A stretch of 42,779 nt of DNA from an uncultured Clostridia bacterium (GTDB lineage: Bacteria; Bacillota; Clostridia; Monoglobales; Monoglobaceae): positions 1-42,779 of the forward strand of contig CANQQJ010000031.1 in assembly GCA_947625905.1 (NCBI GenBank), given 5' to 3'. Under the pieces are notes generated by a model. The model saw only the letters and a list, made by a program, of their open reading frames with translations, searched no databases and was not told the origin of the DNA. The position numbers and the translations under genes were made by a program. The stretch's first letter is position 1; each line of letters begins with the position of its first letter. Of this stretch, positions 10,001 through 16,230 are shown piece after piece.

Positions 10001-10447
10001 TTCGCTTTGGTACTCCGTGCCCGCGGCGATATTGTTAAAATTCCAGCCCGTCTCGTATGTCGGGGCGCTTGTCGGAGTTTGGGACGGCTCGCCGGTGGGC
10101 GCCGCGGTCGGCGGCGGAGCGCTTTCCACGTTGATCGGCTCGCACAGCGGGTCCATGCCGCTCAGAGAATCCCAAACCAGAACCTTGTCGGCTTCTATGC
10201 CGTCAAACCTGACCTCTTTTTCTCCGTCTCCAGCCGGCAGGTCGGCAGGCGCGAAACCGGTCATCGCGCCGTTTTCGTCATACTTGACTGCGATCGCAGT
10301 TCCGCTTTCGATCCCCGAGATCACTGCCTCGGTGCTTCCGCCGCCCGCGCGGGCGCTGTTCGCTCCGTCGGCAAAAACAACGGCTCCGCTAAGCAGCGAA
10401 AGAGTCATAGCGGCCGCGAGAGCCGCGCTTAAAAATTTTTTATTCAT
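7085..10447 (-). CDS. Secreted modular pectinesterase (CE8), 1120 residues
   Basis: A second extracellular pectin methylesterase. It has a signal peptide (1 to about 27, ending VFA), a Pro/Thr-rich linker near 110-130 and an N-terminal lectin-like beta-sandwich (about 130-370) starting ETGWNFNN. A short carboxypeptidase-regulatory-like repeat follows (about 375-465), then the CE8 beta-helix (about 480-790), an InlB-type repeat with the AFTMPAEAVTAHAVF ending, and a C-terminal beta-sandwich. Catalytic residues are visible: Asp662 in SSQDTFG, Asp683 in GNTDYICGG and Arg759 in NWGRPW. Unlike its neighbour it has no SLH modules, so it is probably released or held only by sugar binding. Start ATG 10447 has AGGGGG nine bases upstream. 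The CE8 domain is clearly paralogous to that of the downstream gene, sharing the WYYGIGY segment. Confidence 0.9.
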   Translation of the reverse strand: MNKKFLSAALAAAMTLSLLSGAVVFADGANSARAGGGSTEAVISGIESGTAIAVKYDENGAMTGFAPADLPAGDGEKEVRFDGIEADKVLVWDSLSGMDPLCEPINVESAPPPTAAPTGEPSQTPTSAPTYETGWNFNNIAAGTEYQSEDKIKDDKEREMIITKADFDTVSPMIKERAAGDNYLEFNDASDGSTGQRQDSWQVSHGAEADCDAVVYTMDVKKSNLEKDTILFRVYDTANTTADNSYGSDGRSFELKTGENGKLALADYFSGDDNNKAVQKDVSGFTYAADKWFSVKVEYIRAEKTVNVYAGDTADSVKLRSTFVLGTLGTKNKTVPVLAPDKVSCHTPGGGKVVLGVDNVDITAVTYKAQSVPVSGSVYTTYSDDMKNKPEPFEGAGASLTFTDKDGKAVTAEVGADGRYKTELMSDAEYAVSVSGAEGYALSPLSGSLSIGIRDMSADKDVLLAGSLGEVEYKDTLEVGEGKEYDTINKALSAVRKMTRTDGRTVTIKIDPGTYEEQLYIDMNDIALVAADPEDKPLIQWYYGIGYKYWSAAADGWYSADNAVAKTDKHEVSNWGAVIRLTDSVKNIYMENLDVQNTFNLYITDTELADGIEITSKNFDRSNKNANVRSYGSDGPKERAAAIMAAGSEIELYRCSFVSSQDTFGTNTESMYVKECDIAGNTDYICGGNNAYFEGCNLIWMGYSDSNRGGEITAHKLSSKANVDDYSGYYFKDCTVMNRGESGMRYPNGGSSARSNWGRPWGNTNCMVIFDNTTIAGGAVKPSGWGSMSGNPMTNAKAAFVINGVWKDGVDVAASEDNPKGTAASLNYPIPAPEDFFGGWEPRHYVVDSSLIALKSEISGKGSVVFEVDGRTATRAQEGASVKVKAVPAANQELKSLTLKTESGADITLDENNAFTMPAEAVTAHAVFEQKSLGKYSAWQIGEQSSGSGDGEAENVTYEGKDALHVKAKNAYLPLESPVSTGKAVFDFEIYIDTSVDRNFRVYLENEQGTWQNTDAVMAEVINNRGSQVNTGPAIDSKTNPLFTYAQLGESGWVHFTITMDYSKASAGDFITITAKKADGSELGAKSMGVISGEDTTLKSIRFVTTAADSYYADMSLKTE

Positions 10448-10504
10448 TGTTTATCCCCCTTTTCAGAAAAATTTCCGAAAATTATACATATAAAACATAC
10501 GGAT

Positions 10505-10533
10505 ATTATATCATATTTCGGCGGTTCTGTCAA
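10505..10533 (-). promoter_or_regulatory. Consensus sigma-A promoter for the second pectinesterase gene
   Basis: Minus strand TTGACA (10528-10533), a 17-base spacer and TATAAT (10505-10510): a perfect match to the housekeeping consensus. It diverges from the ruvA promoter at 10592-10620. Confidence 0.85.
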
Positions 10534-10591
10534 CAGGCGGCAGTTTCGCGGCGGCGGGCGCGCGGCGCGGAAATTAATTTGATTTTACCCC

Positions 10592-10620
10592 TTGATAAAA
10601 TCTCCGCCGTTTGGTATAAT
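10592..10620 (+). promoter_or_regulatory. Sigma-A promoter for ruvA-ruvB (and perhaps metG)
   Basis: TTGATA (10592-10597), 17-base spacer, TATAAT (10615-10620). The ruvA start codon is about 50 bases further on. Confidence 0.8.
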
Positions 10621-10670
10621 ATGAAGATGAAGGTTTTACCATCTATCAATTCAAACGGAGAAACAAAAAA

Positions 10671-11258
10671 ATGCTTTATTATATTGAAGGAAAACTGGTC
10701 CTGAAAACCGAGGACTGCGCGGTCATCGACTGCGGCGGCGTGGCCTACAGGCTGCGCGCCACCGCCGCCACGCTTGACGCTCTCGGCGGCGAGGGAAGCG
10801 CGGCGCGGCTTTACACCTATCTTAACATAAAGACCGCGTCGGACATATTCGCGCTGTACGGCTTCGCCACGCTTGAGGAACGCAATATTTTTGAAATGCT
10901 GCTCGGCGTCAGCGGCATCGGGGCCAAGACCGCGGTCAGCCTGCTCTCGAACATATCGCCGTCAAAGCTGGTGCTGTGCGTTATGAGCGACGACGCGGCA
11001 TATCTTTCAAAGCACACCCAGGGCCTCGGCCCCAAGGGCGCCAAGCGGCTGATACTCGAGCTCAAAGACAAGCTCAAGGACTACGACATAACGCGTCTCG
11101 CGGACGAAAATCCCGAAAGCGGCGCGGCTCTTGAGGCGGTGTCGGCGCTGACTGCGCTGGGCTATTCGAGCGAGGAAGCGCGCAGAGCGGTCAGCGGCGC
11201 GCCCGAGGGAGCCTCGGTCGAGGACATAATAAAGCACGCCCTTAAAAACCTGATATAA
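10671..11258 (+). CDS. ruvA: Holliday junction DNA helicase subunit RuvA
   Basis: RuvA binds the four-way junction as a tetramer and loads the RuvB motor for branch migration in recombinational repair. The 195-residue length is normal for the family. The N-terminal OB-fold domain begins MLYYIEGKLV. Two helix-hairpin-helix motifs follow, around LLGVSGIGAKTAVSLLS and HTQGLGPKGAKRLILELK. The C-terminal RuvB-contacting helices (ALTALGYSSEEARRAV) are intact. ATG 10671 has GGAG ten bases upstream. ruvB follows after 19 bases, so the two are co-transcribed; ruvC is not in this operon but lies 20 kb away at 30694. Confidence 0.97.
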   Translation: MLYYIEGKLVLKTEDCAVIDCGGVAYRLRATAATLDALGGEGSAARLYTYLNIKTASDIFALYGFATLEERNIFEMLLGVSGIGAKTAVSLLSNISPSKLVLCVMSDDAAYLSKHTQGLGPKGAKRLILELKDKLKDYDITRLADENPESGAALEAVSALTALGYSSEEARRAVSGAPEGASVEDIIKHALKNLI

Positions 11259-11277
11259 AATATACCGAAAGAAATGA

Positions 11278-12321
11278 GTGAAACAGTTGGCAATAAACAC
11301 AAGCAGCATCGCGGACAGCGGTGAGGAACGCATCGTCTCGACCACCGAGCAGAACGAGGACGCGCAGATCGAGTTCGGCCTGCGCCCCAAAACGCTTGAG
11401 GAGTACATCGGCCAGGACAAGGTCAAAGAAAACCTGAAAATATTTATCGAGGCCGCCAAGCAGAGAGGCGAGCCTCTTGACCACACGCTGTTTTACGGCC
11501 CGCCCGGCCTGGGCAAAACCACTCTGGCGGGGATCATCGCCAACGAGATGGGGGTCAATATAAGGATAACGTCGGGCCCCGCTATCGAAAAGCCCGGCGA
11601 CCTGGCGGCGCTGCTTACGAATCTGCAGCCGAACGACATACTTTTTGTGGACGAGATACACCGCCTGAGCCGCAGCGTGGAGGAGATCCTGTACCCGGCC
11701 ATGGAGGACTACGCCCTTGACATAATAATCGGCAAGGGCCCGTCGGCGCGGTCGATAAGGCTCGATCTGCCGAGATTCACGCTGGTGGGAGCCACCACCC
11801 GCGCGGGAGCCCTGGCGGCGCCGCTCAGAGACAGGTTCGGCATAATCAACCGCCTTGATATGTATCGGACCCGCGACCTCAGAAAAATCGTGGAGCGCAG
11901 CGCGGGCATCCTGGGAATAGACACCGACGGCGGAGGCGCCGAAGAGATCGCCATGCGCTCGCGCGGGACGCCGAGGATCGCCAACCGCCTTTTAAGGCGT
12001 GTCAGAGACTTCGCGCAGATAGGCGGAAGCGGGACGATAAGCAAGGAACTGGCGAGGGACGCCCTCAACCGGCTTGAGATCGACTCGCTGGGTCTTGACG
12101 CGATAGACAAACGAATGCTTATGACGGTGATCAACCACTACGGCGGAGGCCCCGTGGGGCTCGAGACTCTGGCCGCCACCATCGGCGAGGAAGCCGGAAC
12201 GATCGAGGACGTTTACGAGCCGTATCTGATGCAGATAGGTTTTATAAACAGGACGCCCCGCGGCAGGGTCGTGACCCCGAAGGCATACGACCATTTCGGG
12301 ATAGAATACGAAGCGCAGTGA
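11278..12321 (+). CDS. ruvB: Holliday junction branch migration ATPase RuvB
   Basis: AAA+ motor that drives branch migration with RuvA. Walker A is GPPGLGKT (about 74-81), Walker B is LFVDEIH (about 122-128), and the GATTRAG segment (171-177) carries the conserved arginine. The C-terminal winged helix ends [16 protein letters not shown]. The start is uncertain: GTG 11278 gives 347 residues with only a weak upstream purine stretch, and TTG 11287 is also in frame. The N-terminal tail before the conserved [12 protein letters not shown] is variable in the family, so either start is acceptable. Confidence 0.97.
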   Translation: MKQLAINTSSIADSGEERIVSTTEQNEDAQIEFGLRPKTLEEYIGQDKVKENLKIFIEAAKQRGEPLDHTLFYGPPGLGKTTLAGIIANEMGVNIRITSGPAIEKPGDLAALLTNLQPNDILFVDEIHRLSRSVEEILYPAMEDYALDIIIGKGPSARSIRLDLPRFTLVGATTRAGALAAPLRDRFGIINRLDMYRTRDLRKIVERSAGILGIDTDGGGAEEIAMRSRGTPRIANRLLRRVRDFAQIGGSGTISKELARDALNRLEIDSLGLDAIDKRMLMTVINHYGGGPVGLETLAATIGEEAGTIEDVYEPYLMQIGFINRTPRGRVVTPKAYDHFGIEYEAQ

Positions 12322-12376
12322 TTGGCCGCCGTCTGAAACGGATATATCAAAATAAAAACAGACAGGAGAAATTATT

Positions 12377-14314
12377 ATGTGCAAAAAAGAAAAATACTAT
12401 ATAACGACAGCGATAGCGTATACCTCAAAAAAGCCGCACATCGGCAACACATATGAGATAATACTGACCGACGCGATAGCCAGATTCAAGCGCTACATGG
12501 GCTATGACGTGTGCTTCTGCACCGGCACCGACGAGCACGGCCAGAAGATACAGGAGCTGGCCGAGGCAGAGGGCATCACGCCCAAGCAGCACGTTGACAA
12601 GATCGCGGGCGAGATAAAAGAGATAGCCGACATGCTGAACATCAGCTACGACATATTTATCCGCACAACCGACGATTATCATGAAAAGGCGGTGCAGAAA
12701 ATATTCACCAAACTCTACGAGCAGGGCGATATTTATAAATCCGAATACGAGGGCCTTTACTGCACGCCCTGCGAGTCGTTCTGGACCGAGTCGCAGCTGG
12801 TCGACGGCAAATGCCCCGACTGCGGCAGAGAGGTGCACAAGACCCGCGAGGAAGCATATTTCTTAAAGCTCAGCAAGTATCAGGACAGACTGATAAAGCA
12901 CATCGAGGAGCACCCCGAATTCATTCAGCCCGAGGCGCGCAAAAAAGAGATGATAAACAATTTCTTAAAGCCCGGCCTTCAGGATCTGTGCGTGTCGCGC
13001 ACAAGCTTTTCGTGGGGCATACCCGTTGAGTTCGACCCCGGCCACGTGATCTACGTGTGGGTCGACGCGCTCTCGAACTACATCACCGCTCTGGGCTACT
13101 CGCCGGACGGCTCGGGCGAGAACTACAAAAAATACTGGCCCGCCGACGTGCATATTATCGGCAAGGACATTTTGAGGTTCCACACGATATACTGGCCGAT
13201 CATGCTGATGGCGCTGGGCGAGCCGCTGCCCAAGCAGGTGTTCGGCCACCCGTGGCTGCTGTTCGGCGAGGAAAAGATGTCAAAATCCCGCGGCAACGTT
13301 ATCTACGCCGACGATCTGGTGCGCCACTTCGGCGTTGACGCGGTGCGGTACTACTCGCTGCACGAGATGCCCTTCGCCCAGGACGGCAACATCACCTACG
13401 ACATATTCATCAGCCGCTTCAATTCGGACCTGGCAAACACACTTGGAAATCTGGTCAACAGAACGGTCTCGATGGTCAACAAATATTTCGACGGAGTGAT
13501 ACAGCCCGGAGACGTTTCGGGCGAGTTTGACGACGACCTCAAAGCCGTCGCCTCGGGCGCGCTCGAAAAGATAAACAAAAAAATGGAGACACTGCACGTC
13601 GCCGACGCGCTTGACGAGATATGGAAGATAGTGAACCGCGCCAACAAATATATCGACGAGACGACTCCGTGGATACTCGCCAAAAACGAGGCGGACCTGC
13701 CGAGGCTGGGCACGGTGCTGTATAACCTTGTTGAAGCGATCAGGATAATAGCGTCGCTGCTGTCGCCGTTCATGCCCGAGACGTCCGAAAAGATCAAGGC
13801 GCAGATAAACGCCTCCGAACTGAGCGCGGAAAGCGCGGGCACCTTCGGCGTGACCGAGGCGGGAAGCAAAGTCGGCAGCCCCGAGCCGCTGTTCGCGAGG
13901 ATCGACGCGGACAAAAAGCTCGAGGAACTGGCCGCGGAGTTCGCGGCGTCGAGCGAGGCGGAGGCCGCTCCCGAGATCGAGCCCTTTAAGGACGACATCA
14001 GCTTCGACGATTTTCTGAAACTTGACGTGAGAGTCGGAAAGGTCAAGGTCTGCGAAAAAGTGCCCAAGTCGTCAAAGCTGCTTCGGTTCGAGCTGGAGTG
14101 CGGCGGAGAGACGCGGCAGATCCTTTCGGGCATCGCCAAGTACTACAAGCCCGAGGAGCTCGTTGGCAAAAACGTGCTGTTTATCGCCAACCTGCCGCCG
14201 AGAAAGATGATGGGCCTTGAGTCCTGCGGAATGATTCTCTCGGCCGAGCACGGAGACAAGCTGACGCTGCTCACCACCGAGAGCGATATCCAAAGCGGCG
14301 CGGTTATGGTATAA
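12377..14314 (+). CDS. metG: Methionyl-tRNA synthetase
   Basis: Charges tRNA-Met with methionine. Class I Rossmann core with the HIGH-like signature PHIGN (20-24) and KMSKS at 300-304. A zinc knuckle is formed by CTPC (129-132) and CPDC (146-149). The anticodon-binding helical domain covers about 370-520. A C-terminal tRNA-binding OB fold of the EMAPII/Trbp111 type (about 540-645, FLKLDVRVGKVKVCEKVPKS) is fused, as in many Firmicutes. An acidic Ala/Glu linker joins the last two domains. ATG 12377 has AGGAGA eight bases upstream. It lies 55 bases after ruvB on the same strand with no terminator between, so read-through is possible. No T-box leader fits in that gap. Confidence 0.97.
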   Translation: MCKKEKYYITTAIAYTSKKPHIGNTYEIILTDAIARFKRYMGYDVCFCTGTDEHGQKIQELAEAEGITPKQHVDKIAGEIKEIADMLNISYDIFIRTTDDYHEKAVQKIFTKLYEQGDIYKSEYEGLYCTPCESFWTESQLVDGKCPDCGREVHKTREEAYFLKLSKYQDRLIKHIEEHPEFIQPEARKKEMINNFLKPGLQDLCVSRTSFSWGIPVEFDPGHVIYVWVDALSNYITALGYSPDGSGENYKKYWPADVHIIGKDILRFHTIYWPIMLMALGEPLPKQVFGHPWLLFGEEKMSKSRGNVIYADDLVRHFGVDAVRYYSLHEMPFAQDGNITYDIFISRFNSDLANTLGNLVNRTVSMVNKYFDGVIQPGDVSGEFDDDLKAVASGALEKINKKMETLHVADALDEIWKIVNRANKYIDETTPWILAKNEADLPRLGTVLYNLVEAIRIIASLLSPFMPETSEKIKAQINASELSAESAGTFGVTEAGSKVGSPEPLFARIDADKKLEELAAEFAASSEAEAAPEIEPFKDDISFDDFLKLDVRVGKVKVCEKVPKSSKLLRFELECGGETRQILSGIAKYYKPEELVGKNVLFIANLPPRKMMGLESCGMILSAEHGDKLTLLTTESDIQSGAVMV

Positions 14315-14419
14315 CAATAAAATAATAAATTGTTCACATTCACGTAAACAATTCTTCGGCGCGTGTGTTATAATTACAATAAATACGCTGATATTTTTAA
14401 GATTGGAGTGAATAAATAT

Positions 14420-15205
14420 ATGTTTTGTTCAAACTGCGGCAAGGAACTCAATGACGGCGATAAATTCTGCGGCTCATGCGGCATGATGGTGAAGCGCGAG
14501 GAGGCTGCGGCGGAACCGCAAAATCAGCTCGTTCCCGCGCCGAAGAAAAAAAGCTCCGGCAAGACCGCCGCGATAATCATAGGCGTTGTTTCGGGAGCGG
14601 TGATACTGGCATGCGTGATCGCGCTGACCGCCGCGTCGCTCATCTCGCATTACGGACGCGGAAGCAACGGGCATCACTACCCCGGCGTGTATGACGATTA
14701 CGATGATTATGGCGACTTTTTCGACGACTTCTTCGACGATGACGACGGCCTGTATCCCGGCTACAGCGGCAATAACAGCGGCGGCAATAACAGCGGCGGC
14801 GGACAAAACTCCGCGCCCGCTCAGGCTCCGGCCGCTACGGCGCAGCCCGACGACTCGCTGCCTCCCGACTCAAACGGAAGGACTTACGACGACCCGGCAT
14901 ATCAATGGCCGACCGGAGACGGCACCTACGAGTTTTACGCCAAGTCGACCATACCCAAGTTCGAGAGCGTGACCGGAAAGCCCTGCACCGACACCGATGT
15001 GGAGGATGACGGAAACACATATTACGAGTACGCTATGGATATGGACGCGTACAACGCGTACATAAAAGCTCTTGAGGCCGCGGGCTATACCCAGACCGAG
15101 TTTGACGCGCAGGGCAAAAACTCTTACGTCAAATACGAGAAAGGCGTTCAGTATCTTATGATATATCTGATGAACTCGGATAACGAAATAGTTATTATGG
15201 CGTGA
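14420..15205 (+). CDS. Zinc-ribbon membrane protein of unknown function
   Basis: A 261-residue protein with an N-terminal zinc ribbon (Cys3, Cys6, Cys17, Cys20: CSNCG and CGSCG) and a Lys-rich stretch. A single transmembrane helix follows (about 46-70), then a strongly acidic Asp/Tyr segment, Asn/Ser/Gly and Ala/Pro linkers, and a C-terminal folded domain (about 165-261) that should be outside the cell. Zinc-ribbon plus one membrane helix is a common Clostridia architecture, but I do not recognise the C-terminal domain. The start was set at ATG 14420 because GGAGTG lies nine bases upstream; the longer frame from 14363 has no ribosome binding site. A TATAAT at about 14369 may be its promoter, but the -35 is poor. 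Confidence 0.75.
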   Translation: MFCSNCGKELNDGDKFCGSCGMMVKREEAAAEPQNQLVPAPKKKSSGKTAAIIIGVVSGAVILACVIALTAASLISHYGRGSNGHHYPGVYDDYDDYGDFFDDFFDDDDGLYPGYSGNNSGGNNSGGGQNSAPAQAPAATAQPDDSLPPDSNGRTYDDPAYQWPTGDGTYEFYAKSTIPKFESVTGKPCTDTDVEDDGNTYYEYAMDMDAYNAYIKALEAAGYTQTEFDAQGKNSYVKYEKGVQYLMIYLMNSDNEIVIMA

Positions 15206-15219
15206 TCAAAAAATAACTC

Positions 15220-15248
15220 TTGATATTTTATTGTGATTATGTTATAAT
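15220..15248 (+). promoter_or_regulatory. Sigma-A promoter for the copper-amine-oxidase-N domain gene
   Basis: TTGATA (15220-15225), 17-base spacer, TATAAT (15243-15248), about 33 bases before the start codon at 15282. It shows that this gene is transcribed independently of the zinc-ribbon gene. Confidence 0.8.
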
Positions 15249-15281
15249 TACATTACTTTTGATTATGGAGGAGTTTTAGTT

Positions 15282-15749
15282 ATGAAAAAATTAACAGCGC
15301 TGCTAGCCGCCCTGATTATAACGCTTTGCGGCACCATGCCCGCTTTCGCGGTCGCGCAGAGTATAGTGTTAAACGGCGTTCCCTCGGAGATCCCCGCCGA
15401 TATGGGCGAGATCATAGAGCAGGACGACAGAACTTTTGTTCCCATCCGCTTCGTGTCGGAGAACATGGGAAAAACGGTCAAATATGACGAAAACATAAAT
15501 GCCGCCCTCATCCTGGACAAGTCGGATATGTATATCATCCAGGAAGGCGCGACGAATATTTTCAAAATATCCGACCTCGGACAGACAGTCGTTACACCGA
15601 TGGACACGGCCGTGTTTGTCAAGCAGTACGACGAGGCGGGCGGCGGACGCATGTACGTCCCCATCAGATTTGTTTCAGAGGCCTTCGGCTACACGGTCGG
15701 CTGGGACGACGCGACTCAGACAGTAACGATCGCCGAAGCGGCGCAGTAA
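15282..15749 (+). CDS. Secreted protein with copper amine oxidase N-terminal-type (stalk) domain
   Basis: A 155-residue exported protein. The signal peptide is residues 1 to about 24 (MKKLTALLAAL, ending AFA). The rest contains two halves of the repeat found in the copper amine oxidase N-terminal domain family: TFVPIRFVSENMGKTVKYDE and, at the end, MYVPIRFVSEAFGYTVGWDD. In Gram-positive bacteria this domain is a surface module fused to many enzymes; here it stands alone with no catalytic domain, so a structural or wall-associated role is inferred. ATG 15282 is preceded by GGAGGAG. It has its own promoter and a strong terminator, so it is monocistronic. Confidence 0.85.
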   Translation: MKKLTALLAALIITLCGTMPAFAVAQSIVLNGVPSEIPADMGEIIEQDDRTFVPIRFVSENMGKTVKYDENINAALILDKSDMYIIQEGATNIFKISDLGQTVVTPMDTAVFVKQYDEAGGGRMYVPIRFVSEAFGYTVGWDDATQTVTIAEAAQ

Positions 15750-15757
15750 AAAATCAA

Positions 15758-15783
15758 GCGGCTCAACCGAGCCGCTTTTTTAT
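15758..15783 (+). terminator. Intrinsic terminator after the copper-amine-oxidase-N domain gene
   Basis: Perfect 8-bp stem AGCGGCTC (15758-15765) / GAGCCGCT (15769-15776) with a three-base loop, followed by a run of T. Confidence 0.9.
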
Positions 15784-15794
15784 TATAAAAAATC

Positions 15795-15823
15795 TTGACA
15801 AAACTATAATATTGATATATAAT
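15795..15823 (+). promoter_or_regulatory. Perfect sigma-A promoter driving a short RNA
   Basis: TTGACA (15795-15800), 17-base spacer, TATAAT (15818-15823). It matches the housekeeping consensus at every position although no protein gene follows in this direction; the next structure is a terminator 60-100 bases on. Confidence 0.85.
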
Positions 15824-15829
15824 AATATA

Positions 15830-15926
15830 AAGAGAAACGGCAGAGCGTAAAAACGGTTTGGCCGCTTCAATTGGGTTTATAACTACCGCCTTGAGCTGTC
15901 AAACTTTAAAGGCGGTTGTTATTTTT
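15830..15926 (+). ncRNA. Predicted small RNA, candidate type I antitoxin
   Basis: A transcript of about 95 bases is predicted from the promoter at 15795-15823 to a terminator at 15881-15926: stem ACCGCCTT / AAGGCGGT extended by AAC/GTT across one mismatch, then TATTTTT. There is no ribosome binding site and no meaningful ORF. It contains GGCAGAGC (15839-15846) and ACGGTTTGGCCGCTTCA (15853-15869), both of which recur on the opposite strand at 16099-16064 in the leader of the small ORF at 15925-16008. If the minus-strand message continues past its stop codon, this RNA is fully antisense to its 3' end. The 5' and 3' ends are inferred. Confidence 0.6.
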
Positions 15927-16099
15927 ATTGCACATTAGTCGCAAAAACCGCAAATAAAACGATTATTACGAACAATGCAAGTAATGTTTTGAAAAATAAA
16001 TTTTTCATACGCATCCACTCCTTTCATTATGCCTTAAACACGACGTTAAGTGTTTAGAAGGAGTGAAGCGACCAACCGTCCTTACGTTTTGGCTCTGCC
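15839..16099. repeat. Imperfect inverted repeat flanking the small-peptide ORF
   Basis: The left arm is 15839-15869 and the right arm 16064-16099 (reverse strand). The blocks GGCAGAGC and ACGGTT(T)GG(C/T)CGCTTCA are conserved, with 6 to 12 unlike bases between them. In a minus-strand transcript spanning both arms, the 5' leader can pair with the 3' tail (8 bp plus about 16 bp with one bulge and one G-U). No target-site duplication is seen outside the arms, so a miniature transposable element is possible but not favoured. Confidence 0.65.
15925..16008 (-). CDS. 27-residue hydrophobic peptide, candidate type I toxin
   Basis: A short ORF starting at ATG 16008 with AAAGGAG nine bases upstream (16018-16024), encoding one membrane helix. 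The N-terminus is MKNLFFK, followed by about 17 Leu/Ile/Val/Phe/Ala residues and a polar end (TNVQ). Size, composition and ribosome binding site resemble type I toxins or other small membrane peptides; I do not recognise a named family. A hairpin (TAAACAC 16035-16041 with GTGTTTA 16050-16056) lies just upstream of the ribosome binding site. A TATAAA (16120-16125) could be the -10 of its promoter, but no good -35 is seen. An in-frame ATG at 16014 is too close to the ribosome binding site. Toxicity is an inference from organisation. Confidence 0.5.
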   Translation of the reverse strand: MKNLFFKTLLALFVIIVLFAVFATNVQ

Positions 16100-16230
16100 T
16101 TTTAGATAGGCATATTTTATTTATACTTAAATGTTTCTCCGCACGGAACAATTCCGCACTTGCAATTTAATGCCAAATATACAATACCACAATATTACAT
16201 ATTTTTCAAATTAAAATTCGGTTACAAAAT

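Noticed and set aside
8738..10432. A 564-codon open frame on the plus strand opposite the second pectinesterase
   Set aside because: The minus-strand gene has a signal peptide and catalytic motifs; the opposite frame has atypical composition (Arg/Val/His rich) and no start signal.
12322..12376. T-box leader for metG
   Set aside because: Only 55 bases separate ruvB and metG and no specifier or antiterminator structure fits.
14363..14419. Upstream extension of the zinc-ribbon gene
   Set aside because: It lacks a ribosome binding site and overlaps the likely -10 element; ATG 14420 has GGAGTG and begins the zinc ribbon directly.
15830..15926. Riboswitch or 6S-like RNA
   Set aside because: No downstream gene on the same strand for a riboswitch, and the RNA is too short and lacks the long bulged helix of 6S RNA; the antisense relation to the small ORF fits better.
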